In this document: positions 39,128-48,717 of the stretch, in pieces
Layout: every line of letters begins with the position of its first letter
Numbering within the stretch: the first letter of the stretch is position 1
Origin: Rhodoferax sp.
Lineage (GTDB): Bacteria; Pseudomonadota; Gammaproteobacteria; Burkholderiales; Burkholderiaceae_C
Assembly (NCBI GenBank): GCA_029866205.1
Contig: JARWZT010000011.1
Span: forward strand, 248,001-312,000
Length of the DNA: 64,000 bases
Reading direction: 5' to 3'
Notes under the pieces: model-generated
The model's input: only the letters and a program-made list of their open reading frames with translations
The model's database searches: none
Told to the model about the DNA's origin: nothing
Position numbers and translations under genes: made by a program

Positions 39128-40603
39128 ATGGGATTGTTGAGCCTTGCTATTTGGATGCCGATTGCCTTTGGCGTCGTCTTGCTCGCCTTGGGGCGCGACG
39201 AACAGGCCACGGCGGTTCGCTGGGTGGCCCTGATCGGTGCGGTTGCCAGCTTTTTGGTGACCTTGCCGCTGTATGCCGGCTTCCAGGTCGGTACCGCCGA
39301 AATGCAGTTTGTCGAGAACGCGTCGTGGATCCAGCGCTTCAACGTCAACTACCACCTGGGTGTGGACGGCATTTCCTTTTGGTTTGTGCTGCTGACGGCG
39401 TTTATCAACGTAGTGGTCGTGATCGCGGGATGGGAAGTCATCACCCGCAAGGTCAACCAGTACATGGCCGCCTTTCTGATTTTGTCGGGCCTGATGATTG
39501 GCGTCTTCAGCGCACTTGACGGGTTGCTCTTTTATGTGTTTTTTGAGGCCACGCTTATTCCGATGTACCTGATCATCGGGATCTGGGGCGGCCCGAACAA
39601 AATCTACGCGGCATTCAAGTTTTTTCTGTACACCTTGCTGGGCTCGCTCCTCACGCTGGTGGCCCTGATTTACCTTTACATCCAGTCCGGTGGTAGCTTT
39701 GATATTGCCGCTTGGCACGCGCTGCCCCTGAGCAGGGGCGAGCAAACAGGTTTGTTCTTCGCGTTTTTTGCCGCCTTTGCCGTCAAGGTCCCGATGTGGC
39801 CGGTGCACACCTGGTTGCCCGACGTGCACGTGGAAGCCCCCACGGGCGGCTCCGCGGTGTTGGCGGCGATCATGCTCAAGCTGGGTGCCTATGGTTTTCT
39901 GCGGTTTTCGCTGCCCATTGCGCCTGACGCTGCGCACGAGTGGGCTTGGCTGATGATTGCGCTGTCCCTGATTGCGGTGGTCTACGTCGGTTTGGTGGCG
40001 CTGGTGCAGCAGGATATGAAAAAGCTGGTTGCTTATTCCTCCGTGGCGCACATGGGTTTTGTTACCCTGGGATTTTTTATCTTCATTGACTTGGGCGTGT
40101 CAGGTGGTGTGGTGCAGATGATTGCCCATGGCTTTGTCTCTGCGGCCATGTTCTTGTCGATTGGTGTGCTGTACGACCGGGTTCACTCGCGTGAAATCTC
40201 GAGCTATGGCGGCGTGGTCAACACCATGCCCAAGTTTGCGGCCTTTTCGCTCTTTTTTGCCATGGCCAATTGCGGCCTGCCGGGCACAGCGGGCTTTGTC
40301 GGCGAGTGGATGGTGATTCTGGCTGCCGTGAAATACAACTTCTGGATCGGCTTTGCGGCTGCCAGTGCGCTGATTTTCGGCGCCGCCTACACGCTGTGGA
40401 TGTTCAAGCGCGTGTACCTGGGCCCGGTGGCCAACGACCATGTCAAAGAACTCTCCGATATCAATGCCCGCGAGTTTCTGATGTTGGCCCTGTTGGCCGT
40501 CGCCGTGCTCTACATGGGTGTGAATCCCAAACCTTTCACGGATGTGATGGACGCATCGGTGGCCGAATTGCTGAGGCACGTCGCGGTGTCCAAGCTGAAT
40601 TAA
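39128..40603 (+). CDS. nuoM: NADH-quinone oxidoreductase subunit M
   Basis: The second antiporter-like subunit, 491 residues and roughly 14 helices. Diagnostic blocks are FFEATLIPMYLIIGIWGG (with the conserved Glu), FAVKVPMWPVHTWLPDVHVEAPTGGSAVLAAIMLKLG and KLVAYSSVAHMGFV. It belongs to the same family as NuoL and NuoN; size, order and the HVEAPTGGS segment identify it as M. It follows nuoL by 12 bases. Confidence 0.97.
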   Translation: MGLLSLAIWMPIAFGVVLLALGRDEQATAVRWVALIGAVASFLVTLPLYAGFQVGTAEMQFVENASWIQRFNVNYHLGVDGISFWFVLLTAFINVVVVIAGWEVITRKVNQYMAAFLILSGLMIGVFSALDGLLFYVFFEATLIPMYLIIGIWGGPNKIYAAFKFFLYTLLGSLLTLVALIYLYIQSGGSFDIAAWHALPLSRGEQTGLFFAFFAAFAVKVPMWPVHTWLPDVHVEAPTGGSAVLAAIMLKLGAYGFLRFSLPIAPDAAHEWAWLMIALSLIAVVYVGLVALVQQDMKKLVAYSSVAHMGFVTLGFFIFIDLGVSGGVVQMIAHGFVSAAMFLSIGVLYDRVHSREISSYGGVVNTMPKFAAFSLFFAMANCGLPGTAGFVGEWMVILAAVKYNFWIGFAAASALIFGAAYTLWMFKRVYLGPVANDHVKELSDINAREFLMLALLAVAVLYMGVNPKPFTDVMDASVAELLRHVAVSKLN

Positions 40604-40628
40604 TCCCTGCCGACTTGAGAAACGAAAA

Positions 40629-42116
40629 ATGATAGACCAGATCAGTTGGATTGCGGTTTTTCCTGAGGTACTGCTGTTGGTAATGGCCTGTGTGATTGCC
40701 TTGGTGGATTTGCGTCCCCAGGGGCCGCTGCGCAGCCTGACCTTCACTTTCACCATGGCGACACTTGCGGTAGTCGCGGCATTGGAAGGCTTTTACGCCA
40801 GTACCGGCCTCACGTTGTACGGTTTTGGCAACATGGTGGTGGCGGACACGATGGCCGGTTGGCTCAAATGTTTTGCCACTGTGGCCGTGATGGTCACGCT
40901 GGTCTACGGACGTCCGTATTCGGCGACCCGTGACATGCTGCGCGGCGGCGAGTTGTTCACTCTGGGCCTGTTCGCGCTCTTGGGCATGTTCATCATGATC
41001 TCGGGCAACAACTTCCTGGTCATTTACATGGGCCTGGAATTGCTCACGCTTTCGAGCTATGCGCTGGTCGCCTTGCGGCGTGACCATGCGGGTGCCGTAG
41101 AAGCTGCGATGAAGTACTTTGTCCTCGGTGCCATGGCCTCTGGCTTCTTGCTTTACGGCATGTCCATGATGTACGGCGCCACCGGTTCACTCGATATCAA
41201 CGCTGTTTTCAAGGCGATTGTTTCGGGCCAGGTGCGCCACCAGGTGTTGGTGTTTGGCTTGGTCTTCGTGGTTGCCGGTCTGGCTTTCAAGCTGGGTGTG
41301 GTTCCATTTCATATGTGGATTCCTGACGTGTACCAGGGCGCTCCGACGGCCATTACCCTGATGATTGGCGGTGCGCCCAAACTTGCGGCCTTTGCCATCA
41401 CCATGCGCCTGCTGGTAGAGGGCATGCTGCCTTTGGCCATCGATTGGCAACAAATGCTGATGGTGTTGGCGATTGGATCTTTGTTCTTGGGCAATATGGC
41501 GGCGATTGCGCAAACCAACCTCAAGCGCATGCTTGCTTTTTCCACCATTTCGCAAATGGGTTTTGTACTGATTGGACTGATGTCGGGCGTGGTCAATGGC
41601 AACACCATTTCGGCCGCCAACGCCTACAGCTCGGCCATGTTTTACGTCATCACCTATGTCATGACCACACTTGCCGCGTTTGGCGTGATCATGCTGTTGG
41701 CACGCGAGGGCTTTGAGAGCGAGGAAATCTCTGACTTTGCTGGTCTCAACCAGCGCAGCCCTCTGTATGCGGGTGTCATGGCCGCCTGCCTGTTCTCCAT
41801 GGCCGGTATTCCACCCATGGTTGGCTTTTACGCCAAGCTGTCGGTCTTGCAAGCCTTGATCGCCTCAGGCGAGACCTTGTATCTGGGTGTGGCGATCTTC
41901 GCCGTCCTGATGTCCTTGGTGGGTGCTTTTTACTACCTGCGCGTGGTCAAGGTGATGTACTTTGATGAGCCCATCACCGTAAGTCATGTCATCGCAAGCA
42001 ATGGCGTGCGCTTGGTGTTGGGCATCAATGGTGCGTTGGTGCTGGTGCTCGGGATTTTCCCCGCCGGCCTGATGGCCTTGTCCGCGCAGTCGATTCTTCA
42101 GATGCTGGGTACTTGA
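40629..42116 (+). CDS. nuoN: NADH-quinone oxidoreductase subunit N
   Basis: The third antiporter-like subunit, 495 residues. Visible blocks are YMGLELLTLSSYALVALRRD (with the conserved Glu), FKLGVVPFHMWIPDVYQGAPTAITLMIGGAPKLAAFA and LKRMLAFSTISQMGFVLIGL. It ends the complex I set. The DUF2818 gene that I recall following nuoN in many Burkholderiales is not present in the 59 bases before the next gene. Confidence 0.97.
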   Translation: MIDQISWIAVFPEVLLLVMACVIALVDLRPQGPLRSLTFTFTMATLAVVAALEGFYASTGLTLYGFGNMVVADTMAGWLKCFATVAVMVTLVYGRPYSATRDMLRGGELFTLGLFALLGMFIMISGNNFLVIYMGLELLTLSSYALVALRRDHAGAVEAAMKYFVLGAMASGFLLYGMSMMYGATGSLDINAVFKAIVSGQVRHQVLVFGLVFVVAGLAFKLGVVPFHMWIPDVYQGAPTAITLMIGGAPKLAAFAITMRLLVEGMLPLAIDWQQMLMVLAIGSLFLGNMAAIAQTNLKRMLAFSTISQMGFVLIGLMSGVVNGNTISAANAYSSAMFYVITYVMTTLAAFGVIMLLAREGFESEEISDFAGLNQRSPLYAGVMAACLFSMAGIPPMVGFYAKLSVLQALIASGETLYLGVAIFAVLMSLVGAFYYLRVVKVMYFDEPITVSHVIASNGVRLVLGINGALVLVLGIFPAGLMALSAQSILQMLGT

Positions 42117-42175
42117 GCCCTGGTGCCCAGGCCCGCAAGAACTTCACGAACCTCGCCCATCTCACGAGTTTCACC

Positions 42176-42805
42176 ATGGGTGCCGATTTGCCACCCTTAG
42201 CCCCGCACCCGGCGGTGCTGTCCGATGCGCATCTGCGCGAAAACCGCCACGACAGCCAGGAGCTGTTCAAGGGCAAATTTTTGCACGCTTTCCGTGACCA
42301 GGTCGTTCTCCCCAACGGCGAGATGGCCCACCGGGAGTACGTGGTGCACCCGGGCGCCGTGATGGTCATACCCATGCAAACCCACGCCGATGGCACCGTG
42401 AGCGTGGTGTTGGAGCGACAGTTTCGCTACCCCGTGGGGCAGGTCATGGTGGAGTTTCCGGCGGGCAAGCTCGATGCTGGCGAGACCGTACTGGCCTGCG
42501 CCCAACGTGAGTTGCAAGAGGAAACCGGTTATCGCGCAAACCAATGGGCGCGGGCCGGCGTAATGCACCCCGTCATTTCCTATTCCACTGAATTCATCGA
42601 AGTCTGGTTTGCGCGTGACCTGATTGCGGGGCCCCGCGCGCTGGATGCAGGTGAGTTTTTGGATGTATTTACCGCGAGTCGACAAGAATTACTGCAATGG
42701 TGTTTTGATGGAACGGTGACCGATGCCAAAACGCTGGCGGGGGCTTTGTGGCTGCAAAACGTGCTCTCCGGTGCCTGGAAGCTCGACTGGCAGACCCTGC
42801 CGTGA
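42176..42805 (+). CDS. NUDIX hydrolase, ADP-ribose pyrophosphatase type
   Basis: A 209-residue NUDIX enzyme that probably splits ADP-ribose or related sugar nucleotides. The NUDIX box starts at EFPAGKLDAGETVLACAQRELQEETGY, and the N-terminal YVVHPGAVMVIPMQ strand and VVLERQFRYPVGQVMVEFPAGK match the NudF/ADPRase branch. The ATG at 42176 (MGADLPPLAP) is the best start. A TTG overlapping the nuoN stop would add 21 residues lacking family character. It is regularly found after nuoN in betaproteobacteria, perhaps linked to NAD turnover. Confidence 0.88.
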   Translation: MGADLPPLAPHPAVLSDAHLRENRHDSQELFKGKFLHAFRDQVVLPNGEMAHREYVVHPGAVMVIPMQTHADGTVSVVLERQFRYPVGQVMVEFPAGKLDAGETVLACAQRELQEETGYRANQWARAGVMHPVISYSTEFIEVWFARDLIAGPRALDAGEFLDVFTASRQELLQWCFDGTVTDAKTLAGALWLQNVLSGAWKLDWQTLP

Positions 42806-43263
42806 AAGTCCTGGATCTGCAATGCGCGCAAGGCCATGCCTTTGAAGGCTGGTTCGGTTCCGAAGAAGATTTCCTTGCACAAAAGGCCCGCGCACTGGTG
42901 TGTTGCCCGCTGTGCGGTGACTCCGATGTACTTAAAAAGCTCAGTGCGCCGCGCCTGAACCTGTCGTCCAACCGCAGCATGGCCGTCCCGGAAGAGGCGT
43001 CAAGCGGACCAGTGGCGCTGGCCAAGCACCCGCTCACCGAACCCATGGCTGCCTGGCTAGCGTTGTCGCGCAAAGTGGTGGCCAACACCACTGATGTCGG
43101 CGATCGCTTTGCCGAAGAGGCCCGCAAGATCCACTACGGCGAGGTTCCGGAACACGCCATTCGGGGGCAGACGACCCGCGAGGAGGCCCGCGAACTGATA
43201 GACGAAGGCATTGGCGTCATTCCCCTTTTGTTGCCTGAGGGCGCCAAAGGTAGTTTGCAGTAA
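42802..43263 (+). CDS. DUF1178 family protein
   Basis: A 153-residue protein of unknown function with a rubredoxin/zinc-ribbon-like N-terminus: the pairs around DLQCAQGH and CCPLCGDSDV can bind a metal. The acidic, conserved end VGDRFAEEARKIHYGEVPEHAIRGQTTREEARELIDEGIGVIPLL is the family hallmark. It starts at a GTG overlapping the NUDIX stop (GTGA), so it is the last gene of the nuo transcript. The family is widespread in alpha- and betaproteobacteria. Confidence 0.9.
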   Translation: MKVLDLQCAQGHAFEGWFGSEEDFLAQKARALVCCPLCGDSDVLKKLSAPRLNLSSNRSMAVPEEASSGPVALAKHPLTEPMAAWLALSRKVVANTTDVGDRFAEEARKIHYGEVPEHAIRGQTTREEARELIDEGIGVIPLLLPEGAKGSLQ

Positions 43264-43271
43264 CTCGCCCT

Positions 43272-43295
43272 GGGGGGCAAACCGCGCGGCCCCCC
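43272..43295. terminator. GC-rich hairpin between the nuo operon end and cysA
   Basis: GGGGGGC (43272-43278) pairs with GCCCCCC (43289-43295) around a ten-base loop, nine bases after the DUF1178 stop and before the convergent cysA stop. It lacks a T-run on either strand, so it may act as a bidirectional barrier or mRNA end-protecting structure rather than a classical terminator. Confidence 0.4.
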
Positions 43296-43331
43296 GTGCT
43301 CCGCGCTCCCGAAACCTGCCTCGTTGTCCGC

Positions 43332-44441
43332 CTAAGCCACAAAAACCCGCGCTTTGCGTGGCGTCAGCAGCAGGGTTTCACCCTCTTTCAATCCCATTTC
43401 TTGAAACTGCTGCGCGGTCATTTGGGCCTCGATGATGTCATCGCTGCCCGCCGCGACGCCGTCCAAGGGCAGCAGTTCGAGTCTCGCAATCGGTCCCACC
43501 ACAATGGTACGCACCAGTTTGGCGGCGATACCTGTGCTTCGGGCTGCACCACCCGCCGTGTCGGCGGCAGGGTAGCGCTGCACGTCCAGGTCGTGTGGAC
43601 GCACATAGGCGAAAGCTTTGGCGTCTTGGGCGGCACTGTGTTCGGGGCTGGCCAGACGCACACCGCTGTGGCTTTCACCAATCAGCATTTCTCCTTCATG
43701 GGCGCGGCCATGAAAGAGATTCACGTCGCCCAAGAAGCCATAGACAAAGGGACTGGCCGGGTGATCCCACACTTCTTGGGGTGATCCCACCTGTTCGACT
43801 TTGCCGCTGTTCATCAGCACCACGCGGTCGGCCACTTCCAGCGCCTCTTCTTGATCGTGGGTGACAAAAATGCTGGTCACGTGCAGGTCGTCGTGCAGTC
43901 GGCGCAGCCAGCGGCGCAGCTCCTTGCGCACCTTGGCGTCCAAGGCGCCAAAGGGCTCGTCCAGCAGCAGTACCTTGGGCTCCACCGCCAAGGCGCGCGC
44001 CAGCGCGATGCGTTGGCGCTGGCCACCTGAGAGTTGCGCCGGGTAGCGGTCAGACAGCCAGTCGAGTTGCACCAAGCCCAGCAGCGCGTGCACTTTTTCC
44101 TTGATCACCGCGTCCGAGGGGCGCGTGGCGCGCGGCTTCATGCGCAGGCCAAAAGCCACGTTGTCAAACACCGTCATGTGGCGAAACAGGGCGTAGTGCT
44201 GAAACACAAAGCCCACGTTGCGCTCGCGCACATTGAAGTCAGTGGCATCCTCGCCGCTGAACAAGATGTTGCCCCGGTCGGCGGTCTCCAGCCCGGCGAT
44301 GATGCGCAGGAGCGTGGTCTTGCCGCAACCGGAGGGTCCCAGCAGCGCGACCAGTTCGCCCGAGCCAATGTCCAGATCGACATTGCGCAGGGCCTTGAAA
44401 GTGCCAAAGTCCTTGCTGACTTGGCGTATTGCAATACTCAT
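43332..44441 (-). CDS. cysA: Sulfate/thiosulfate ABC transporter ATP-binding protein
   Basis: The ATPase of the sulfate importer, 369 residues. Walker A is GPSGCGKTT, the signature is [15 protein letters not shown] and Walker B with the D-loop is [19 protein letters not shown]; the H-loop is [16 protein letters not shown]-terminal TOBE-like regulatory domain follows (about residue 240 on). The ATG at 44441 ([13 protein letters not shown]) is the family start. It is 22 bases after cysW. A cysB-like regulator often follows cysA in this order, but here the gene runs into the convergent nuo operon. Confidence 0.97.
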   Translation of the reverse strand: MSIAIRQVSKDFGTFKALRNVDLDIGSGELVALLGPSGCGKTTLLRIIAGLETADRGNILFSGEDATDFNVRERNVGFVFQHYALFRHMTVFDNVAFGLRMKPRATRPSDAVIKEKVHALLGLVQLDWLSDRYPAQLSGGQRQRIALARALAVEPKVLLLDEPFGALDAKVRKELRRWLRRLHDDLHVTSIFVTHDQEEALEVADRVVLMNSGKVEQVGSPQEVWDHPASPFVYGFLGDVNLFHGRAHEGEMLIGESHSGVRLASPEHSAAQDAKAFAYVRPHDLDVQRYPAADTAGGAARSTGIAAKLVRTIVVGPIARLELLPLDGVAAGSDDIIEAQMTAQQFQEMGLKEGETLLLTPRKARVFVA

Positions 44442-44463
44442 GGGGTTCTCTTCACAATGGGGT

Positions 44464-45363
44464 TCAAACAGGCGTTGCTTCGGGCGTTGGCTCGGGTGGT
44501 AGCGCTGCGGCGGCTTTTTCAAGGCGCTCGAACTGCCACTCAACAAACGACTTGATCACCAGCGTAACCAGCGCCAACAATGCGAGCAGCGAAGCCACCG
44601 CAAAGGCTGCCACCGACTGGTATTCGTTGTACAAAATTTCTACGTGCAGCGGCATGGTGTTGGTCTGCCCGCGAATATGGCCCGACACCACAGACACCGC
44701 GCCAAACTCACCCATCGCCCGGGCGTTGCACAAAATCACGCCGTAGATCAGCCCCCATTTGATGTTGGGCAGCGTGACATGCCAAAAGGTCTGCCAACCG
44801 CTGGCGCCCAGCACCTGGGCCGCCTGCTCCTCTTCGGTGCCCTGGGCTTGCATGAGCGGAATCAGCTCGCGGGCAATGAACGGAAAAGTCACGAATATCG
44901 TCGCCAGCACAATGCCCGGCACCGCAAAAATGACCTTCACGTCATGCGCCTGCAGCCAGGGACCAAACCAGCCGTGCGCGCCAAACATCAGCACATAAAT
45001 TAGTCCCGCCACGACGGGCGATACGGAAAACGGCAAGTCCACCAGTGTGGTGAGAAAAGCCTTGCCGCGAAACTCGTATTTGGCGATGGCCCAGGCAGCG
45101 GCCACGCCAAACACCAGGTTCAGCGGCACGGCAATGGCGGCGGTAATCAGCGTCAGGCGAATCGCGCTCCAGGCGTCGGGTTCCTGAAAGGCTTCCAAAA
45201 AGGCCGGCACGCCCTTGCGCAGCGCTTCGGTAAATACGGCAGCCAGCGGCAGCAGCAGAAACAGAAACACAAAGGCCAGGGCCACGCCAATCAGCGTCCA
45301 TTTCACCCAGGCCGGTTCGGTGGTGCCGGATTTGGCTCGGCGTACGGTGCGGGTATTGCTCAT
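44464..45363 (-). CDS. cysW: Sulfate ABC transporter permease CysW
   Basis: One of two inner-membrane permeases of the sulfate importer, 299 residues with about six helices. The EAA loop that contacts CysA is [32 protein letters not shown], followed by [20 protein letters not shown], which is typical of CysW. The N-terminal 15 residues are basic and polar. It overlaps cysT by four bases. Confidence 0.97.
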   Translation of the reverse strand: MSNTRTVRRAKSGTTEPAWVKWTLIGVALAFVFLFLLLPLAAVFTEALRKGVPAFLEAFQEPDAWSAIRLTLITAAIAVPLNLVFGVAAAWAIAKYEFRGKAFLTTLVDLPFSVSPVVAGLIYVLMFGAHGWFGPWLQAHDVKVIFAVPGIVLATIFVTFPFIARELIPLMQAQGTEEEQAAQVLGASGWQTFWHVTLPNIKWGLIYGVILCNARAMGEFGAVSVVSGHIRGQTNTMPLHVEILYNEYQSVAAFAVASLLALLALVTLVIKSFVEWQFERLEKAAAALPPEPTPEATPV

Positions 45364-46223
45364 GAGGAGGCTCCGGCCCGTTTGCGCTGCCAGGCCTGCA
45401 AGGCGTTGATGACCAGCAGCATGACAAACGAGAAGCCCAGCATGACCACCGCCACCGCCGTGGCGCCCGCGTAGTCGTATTGCTCGAGTTTGCCGATGAT
45501 GATGAGCGGCGTGATCTCAGACACCATGGGCATATTGCCGGCAATAAAGATGACCGAGCCGTATTCCCCAATGGCGCGGGCAAAGGCCATGGCAAAACCG
45601 GTCAGCAATGCGGGTGCGATGGTGGGAAAAATGACGTGGCGAAAGGTCTGCCAGCGACTCGCCCCCAGGCAAGCGGCTGCTTCTTCGAGCTCTTTTTCAG
45701 CGTCTTCAAGCACCGGCTGCACCGTGCGCACCACAAAAGGAAGACCAATAAAAATCAGTGCAATCACCACGCCGTTGCGGTTAAAGGCCAGGCTGATGCC
45801 ATAGGGCTCCAGCAGGCTGCCGACCCAGCCATTGCTGGCCAACAGGGCGGTGAGCGAAATACCAGCCACTGCGGTGGGCAGGGCAAAGGGCAAGTCCACC
45901 AGTGCGTCGATCAGCTTTTTACCTGCAAACTGGTAGCGCACCAGCACCCAGGCCAGCAGCAAACCAAACACTGCATTCACCAGGGCTGCCAAAAAAGACG
46001 CACCAAATGTGAGCTGGTAAGACGCCACCACGCGCGGGCTCGATACGGCACTCGCAAACTGCTCCCAAGTCAGCGAAAAGGTCTTGAAAAACAGCGCCGA
46101 GAGCGGAATCAGCACGATCACGCTGAGGTAAAACAGCGTAAATCCGAGCGTGATGTTGAAGCCGGGCAAGACCCGTTTGGGCGTGCGCTTTGCCAGCGGC
46201 CCAGAAACAAGCGCAGCCTGCAT
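45360..46223 (-). CDS. cysT: Sulfate ABC transporter permease CysT (CysU)
   Basis: The second permease, 287 residues with six helices. Diagnostic segments are [30 protein letters not shown] and the EAA loop [32 protein letters not shown], followed by [18 protein letters not shown]. Its ATG directly abuts the stop codon of the binding-protein gene. It forms the channel with CysW. Confidence 0.97.
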   Translation of the reverse strand: MQAALVSGPLAKRTPKRVLPGFNITLGFTLFYLSVIVLIPLSALFFKTFSLTWEQFASAVSSPRVVASYQLTFGASFLAALVNAVFGLLLAWVLVRYQFAGKKLIDALVDLPFALPTAVAGISLTALLASNGWVGSLLEPYGISLAFNRNGVVIALIFIGLPFVVRTVQPVLEDAEKELEEAAACLGASRWQTFRHVIFPTIAPALLTGFAMAFARAIGEYGSVIFIAGNMPMVSEITPLIIIGKLEQYDYAGATAVAVVMLGFSFVMLLVINALQAWQRKRAGASS

Positions 46224-47225
46224 TTACTTGACGGTGTAGAGCTTGTCGAACTGGCCGCCGTCGTTGAAATGCACTTTTTGCGCTTCAGCAAACGAGCCGA
46301 AATAGTCTTCCGCACGGAACAGGCTGATGGGCTTGAAGGTGCTGGCGTACTTTTTCAGGATGGCGGGGTTGCTGGGGCGAATAGCGTGCTGGGCGGCGAT
46401 CTCCTGGCCTTCGTCGGAGTACAAGAAGTTCAAATAGGCCTTGGCCTGCTCGCCGGTTCCTTTTTTGGCCACGGTGCGCTCCACGATCGCCACGGGGTTT
46501 TCGGCCACGATGGAGCTGCTGGGGTGAATGGCATCCACCTTGCCCGCGCCAAATTCCTTGTCCACTGACACCACTTCAGACTCAAACGTAATCAGCACGT
46601 CGCCAATATTGCGTTGCAAAAAGATGGTGGTAGCGTCACGCCCGCCTTTGGCCAGCACGGGCACGTTTTTGTACAGCTTGGCCACAAAGTCCGCCGCCTG
46701 GGCATCGGTCCCGCCCTTTTTGCGCACCTGGCCCCAAGCCGCGAGGTAGGCCATGCGGCCGTTGCCGCCGGTCTTGGGGTTGACCACAATCACCTGCACG
46801 CCGGGTTTGACCAGATCGTCCCAGTCTTTGATGCCTTTGGGGTTGTTGTTGCGCACCAAAAACAGCATGGTCGAGCTGGTGGGGGCTGCATTGTTGGGGA
46901 ATTTTTTGGTCCAGTCTTTGGCCACCACCCCCGTGCTGGCCAAAAAGTCGATGTCGGTGGTGGTGTTCATGGTCACCACATCAGCGTCCAGACCGTCGTT
47001 GACGGCGCGGGCTTGCGCGCTGGAGCCGCCGTGGGCCTGGTCAATCTTGATGTCCTTGCCGGTGGTCTTTTTGTAGTTGGCAATGAAGGCGACGTTGATG
47101 TCTTTGTAAAACTCGCGCGCCACGTCGTAGGAGGCGTTGAGCAAGGTGGTTTGGGCGCCGGCGATCTGGCTTGCGGTCAGGGTCATCGCGGCCAGTGCCA
47201 GCTTGGCTTTGTGTTTGAAGTTCAT
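46224..47225 (-). CDS. Sulfate/thiosulfate-binding periplasmic protein (first copy)
   Basis: The exported substrate-binding component, 333 residues. A Sec signal peptide (MNFKHKAKLALAAMTLTASQ, with cleavage likely after AGA) precedes TLLNASYDVAREFYKDIN, DQAHGGSSAQARAVNDGL and VVNPKTGGNGRMAYLAAWG, the conserved anion-binding segments of Sbp/CysP proteins. It lies between the second binding protein and cysT. The ATG at 47225 fits the signal peptide; a longer frame to 47372 adds unrelated residues. Sulfate versus thiosulfate preference is not visible. Confidence 0.93.
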   Translation of the reverse strand: MNFKHKAKLALAAMTLTASQIAGAQTTLLNASYDVAREFYKDINVAFIANYKKTTGKDIKIDQAHGGSSAQARAVNDGLDADVVTMNTTTDIDFLASTGVVAKDWTKKFPNNAAPTSSTMLFLVRNNNPKGIKDWDDLVKPGVQVIVVNPKTGGNGRMAYLAAWGQVRKKGGTDAQAADFVAKLYKNVPVLAKGGRDATTIFLQRNIGDVLITFESEVVSVDKEFGAGKVDAIHPSSSIVAENPVAIVERTVAKKGTGEQAKAYLNFLYSDEGQEIAAQHAIRPSNPAILKKYASTFKPISLFRAEDYFGSFAEAQKVHFNDGGQFDKLYTVK

Positions 47226-47386
47226 GGGAATCAGTAAACCGATAAATTGCAAAAGAGGGTGCGCAATGCGCGTGAGAGCGCCATTTTGGGCCTTGCTCTT
47301 AAGATCACCAAGGAATTGTTTGTTGTTTGTTAATGCCTGATCCGTACTAAAGAACGGGTCAAAGCAGCCCAAAGACCTTGGATGGT

Positions 47387-48424
47387 TTATTTTTTGGTGT
47401 AAATCTGATCGAAGCTGCCGCCATCAGCAAAGTGCTCCTTGTCGGCCTTTTCCCAGCCGCCAAAGGCCTCGTCAATGGTGAAGAGCTTGATCTTGGGGAA
47501 CTGGCTGGCGTACTTGGCTTTGGCCTTGTCGGACACTGCCGGGCGGTAGAAGTTTTTGCCGGCAATGTCCTGGCCTTCTTCGGAATACAGGTATTCCAGG
47601 TAGGCGGTGGCCACGGCGCGGGTGCCTTTTTTGTCCACGTTTTTGTCCACCACGGCCACCGCCGGTTCGGCCAGGATGCTTAAGGACGGTGCCACCACGT
47701 CAAATTTAGAGCTGAACTCTTTTTCCAGCAGATAGGCCTCGTTTTCCCAGGCAATCAGCACATCGCCCTGGCCGCGCTGGGCAAAGGTGATGGTGGAGCC
47801 GCGCGCGCCGGTGTCCAGAATGGGCACATTGCCGTAGAGCTTGGCGACAAAGTCTTTGGCTTTGGCGTCGCTGCCGAACTTGCGTTTGGCAAATTCCCAG
47901 GCGGCCAGGTAGTTCCAGCGGGCGCCGCCCGAGGTCTTGGGGTTGGGGGTGATGACCTTGACGTCGGGGCGGATCAGGTCATCCCAGTCTTTGATGTTCT
48001 TGGGGTTGCCCTGGCGCACGGCCAGCACGATGGTCGATGTGTAGGGTGAGGCGTTGTGGGGCAGGCGCTTTTGCCAGTCTTTGGCAATCCAGCCGCCGTT
48101 TTTGGCAACCGCATCGGTGTCGCCGGCCAAAGCCAGCGTGGCGACGTCGGCCTCCAGGCCGTCGATGATGGAGCGGGCCTGCTTGCCCGAGCCGCCGTGG
48201 CTTTGCTTGATGCTGACGTCCTGGCCTGTCTTTGCCTTCCAGTATTTGGTGAACGCGGCGTTGAACTCCACATACAGCTCACGGGTGGGGTCGTAGGAGA
48301 CGTTGAGCAAGGTGATGGGCGCTTGGGCCGAGGCACCCCAGGACGCTGCGAGCAAGGCGCCAACAGCGGCAAATTTCAGCAAATTACGGCGCAAGGCGGG
48401 GGAAAAAATAGCGGGACGGGACAC
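47387..48424 (-). CDS. Sulfate/thiosulfate-binding periplasmic protein (second copy)
   Basis: A second exported binding protein of 345 residues, clearly homologous to its downstream neighbour but well diverged ([56 protein letters not shown]). The signal peptide contains an arginine pair ([19 protein letters not shown]) and ends near ASA. It starts at a GTG with a GGAG site about ten bases upstream. It is the first gene of the sulfate operon; the 161 bases to the next gene may contain a second promoter. Two binding proteins sharing one CysTWA set is also known from E. coli (Sbp and CysP). Confidence 0.93.
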   Translation of the reverse strand: MSRPAIFSPALRRNLLKFAAVGALLAASWGASAQAPITLLNVSYDPTRELYVEFNAAFTKYWKAKTGQDVSIKQSHGGSGKQARSIIDGLEADVATLALAGDTDAVAKNGGWIAKDWQKRLPHNASPYTSTIVLAVRQGNPKNIKDWDDLIRPDVKVITPNPKTSGGARWNYLAAWEFAKRKFGSDAKAKDFVAKLYGNVPILDTGARGSTITFAQRGQGDVLIAWENEAYLLEKEFSSKFDVVAPSLSILAEPAVAVVDKNVDKKGTRAVATAYLEYLYSEEGQDIAGKNFYRPAVSDKAKAKYASQFPKIKLFTIDEAFGGWEKADKEHFADGGSFDQIYTKK

Positions 48425-48514
48425 AGTGCAACTCCAATAAAAGGCAACGCGGTAGTGCGATGGGGAGAATTCTGGGGCGGGGTTGTTAAAACTAAAACTA
48501 CTGTTTTGTCACTT

Positions 48515-48545
48515 CTATATACGTAATTCATCTATATGATCGCAA
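48515..48545 (-). promoter_or_regulatory. Sulfate operon promoter with direct repeats
   Basis: Read on the minus strand, TTGCGA (48540-48545) and TATATA (48516-48521) are 18 bases apart and make a plausible promoter about 92 bases before the binding-protein start. On the plus strand the hexamer CTATAT occurs twice (48515-48520 and 48532-48537), 11 bases apart, inside this AT-rich patch. A LysR regulator of the CysB type would be the expected activator, but its site is not certain. Confidence 0.45.
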
Positions 48546-48717
48546 AACCCGCAGGCTTGGGAGCAAGCGCAGCGACCCATCGGCTGCCGCGCAGGGCGTG
48601 CTGAGGCGGGCTTGGGCCAGCGGACACGGGCCGCACTACACAAACCATGACCTTGCGCAAGGCGCTGCGCCGGGTGCTGGCAACAATGGCTTTTTACGAA
48701 TGCATGGAGGCGGACAA

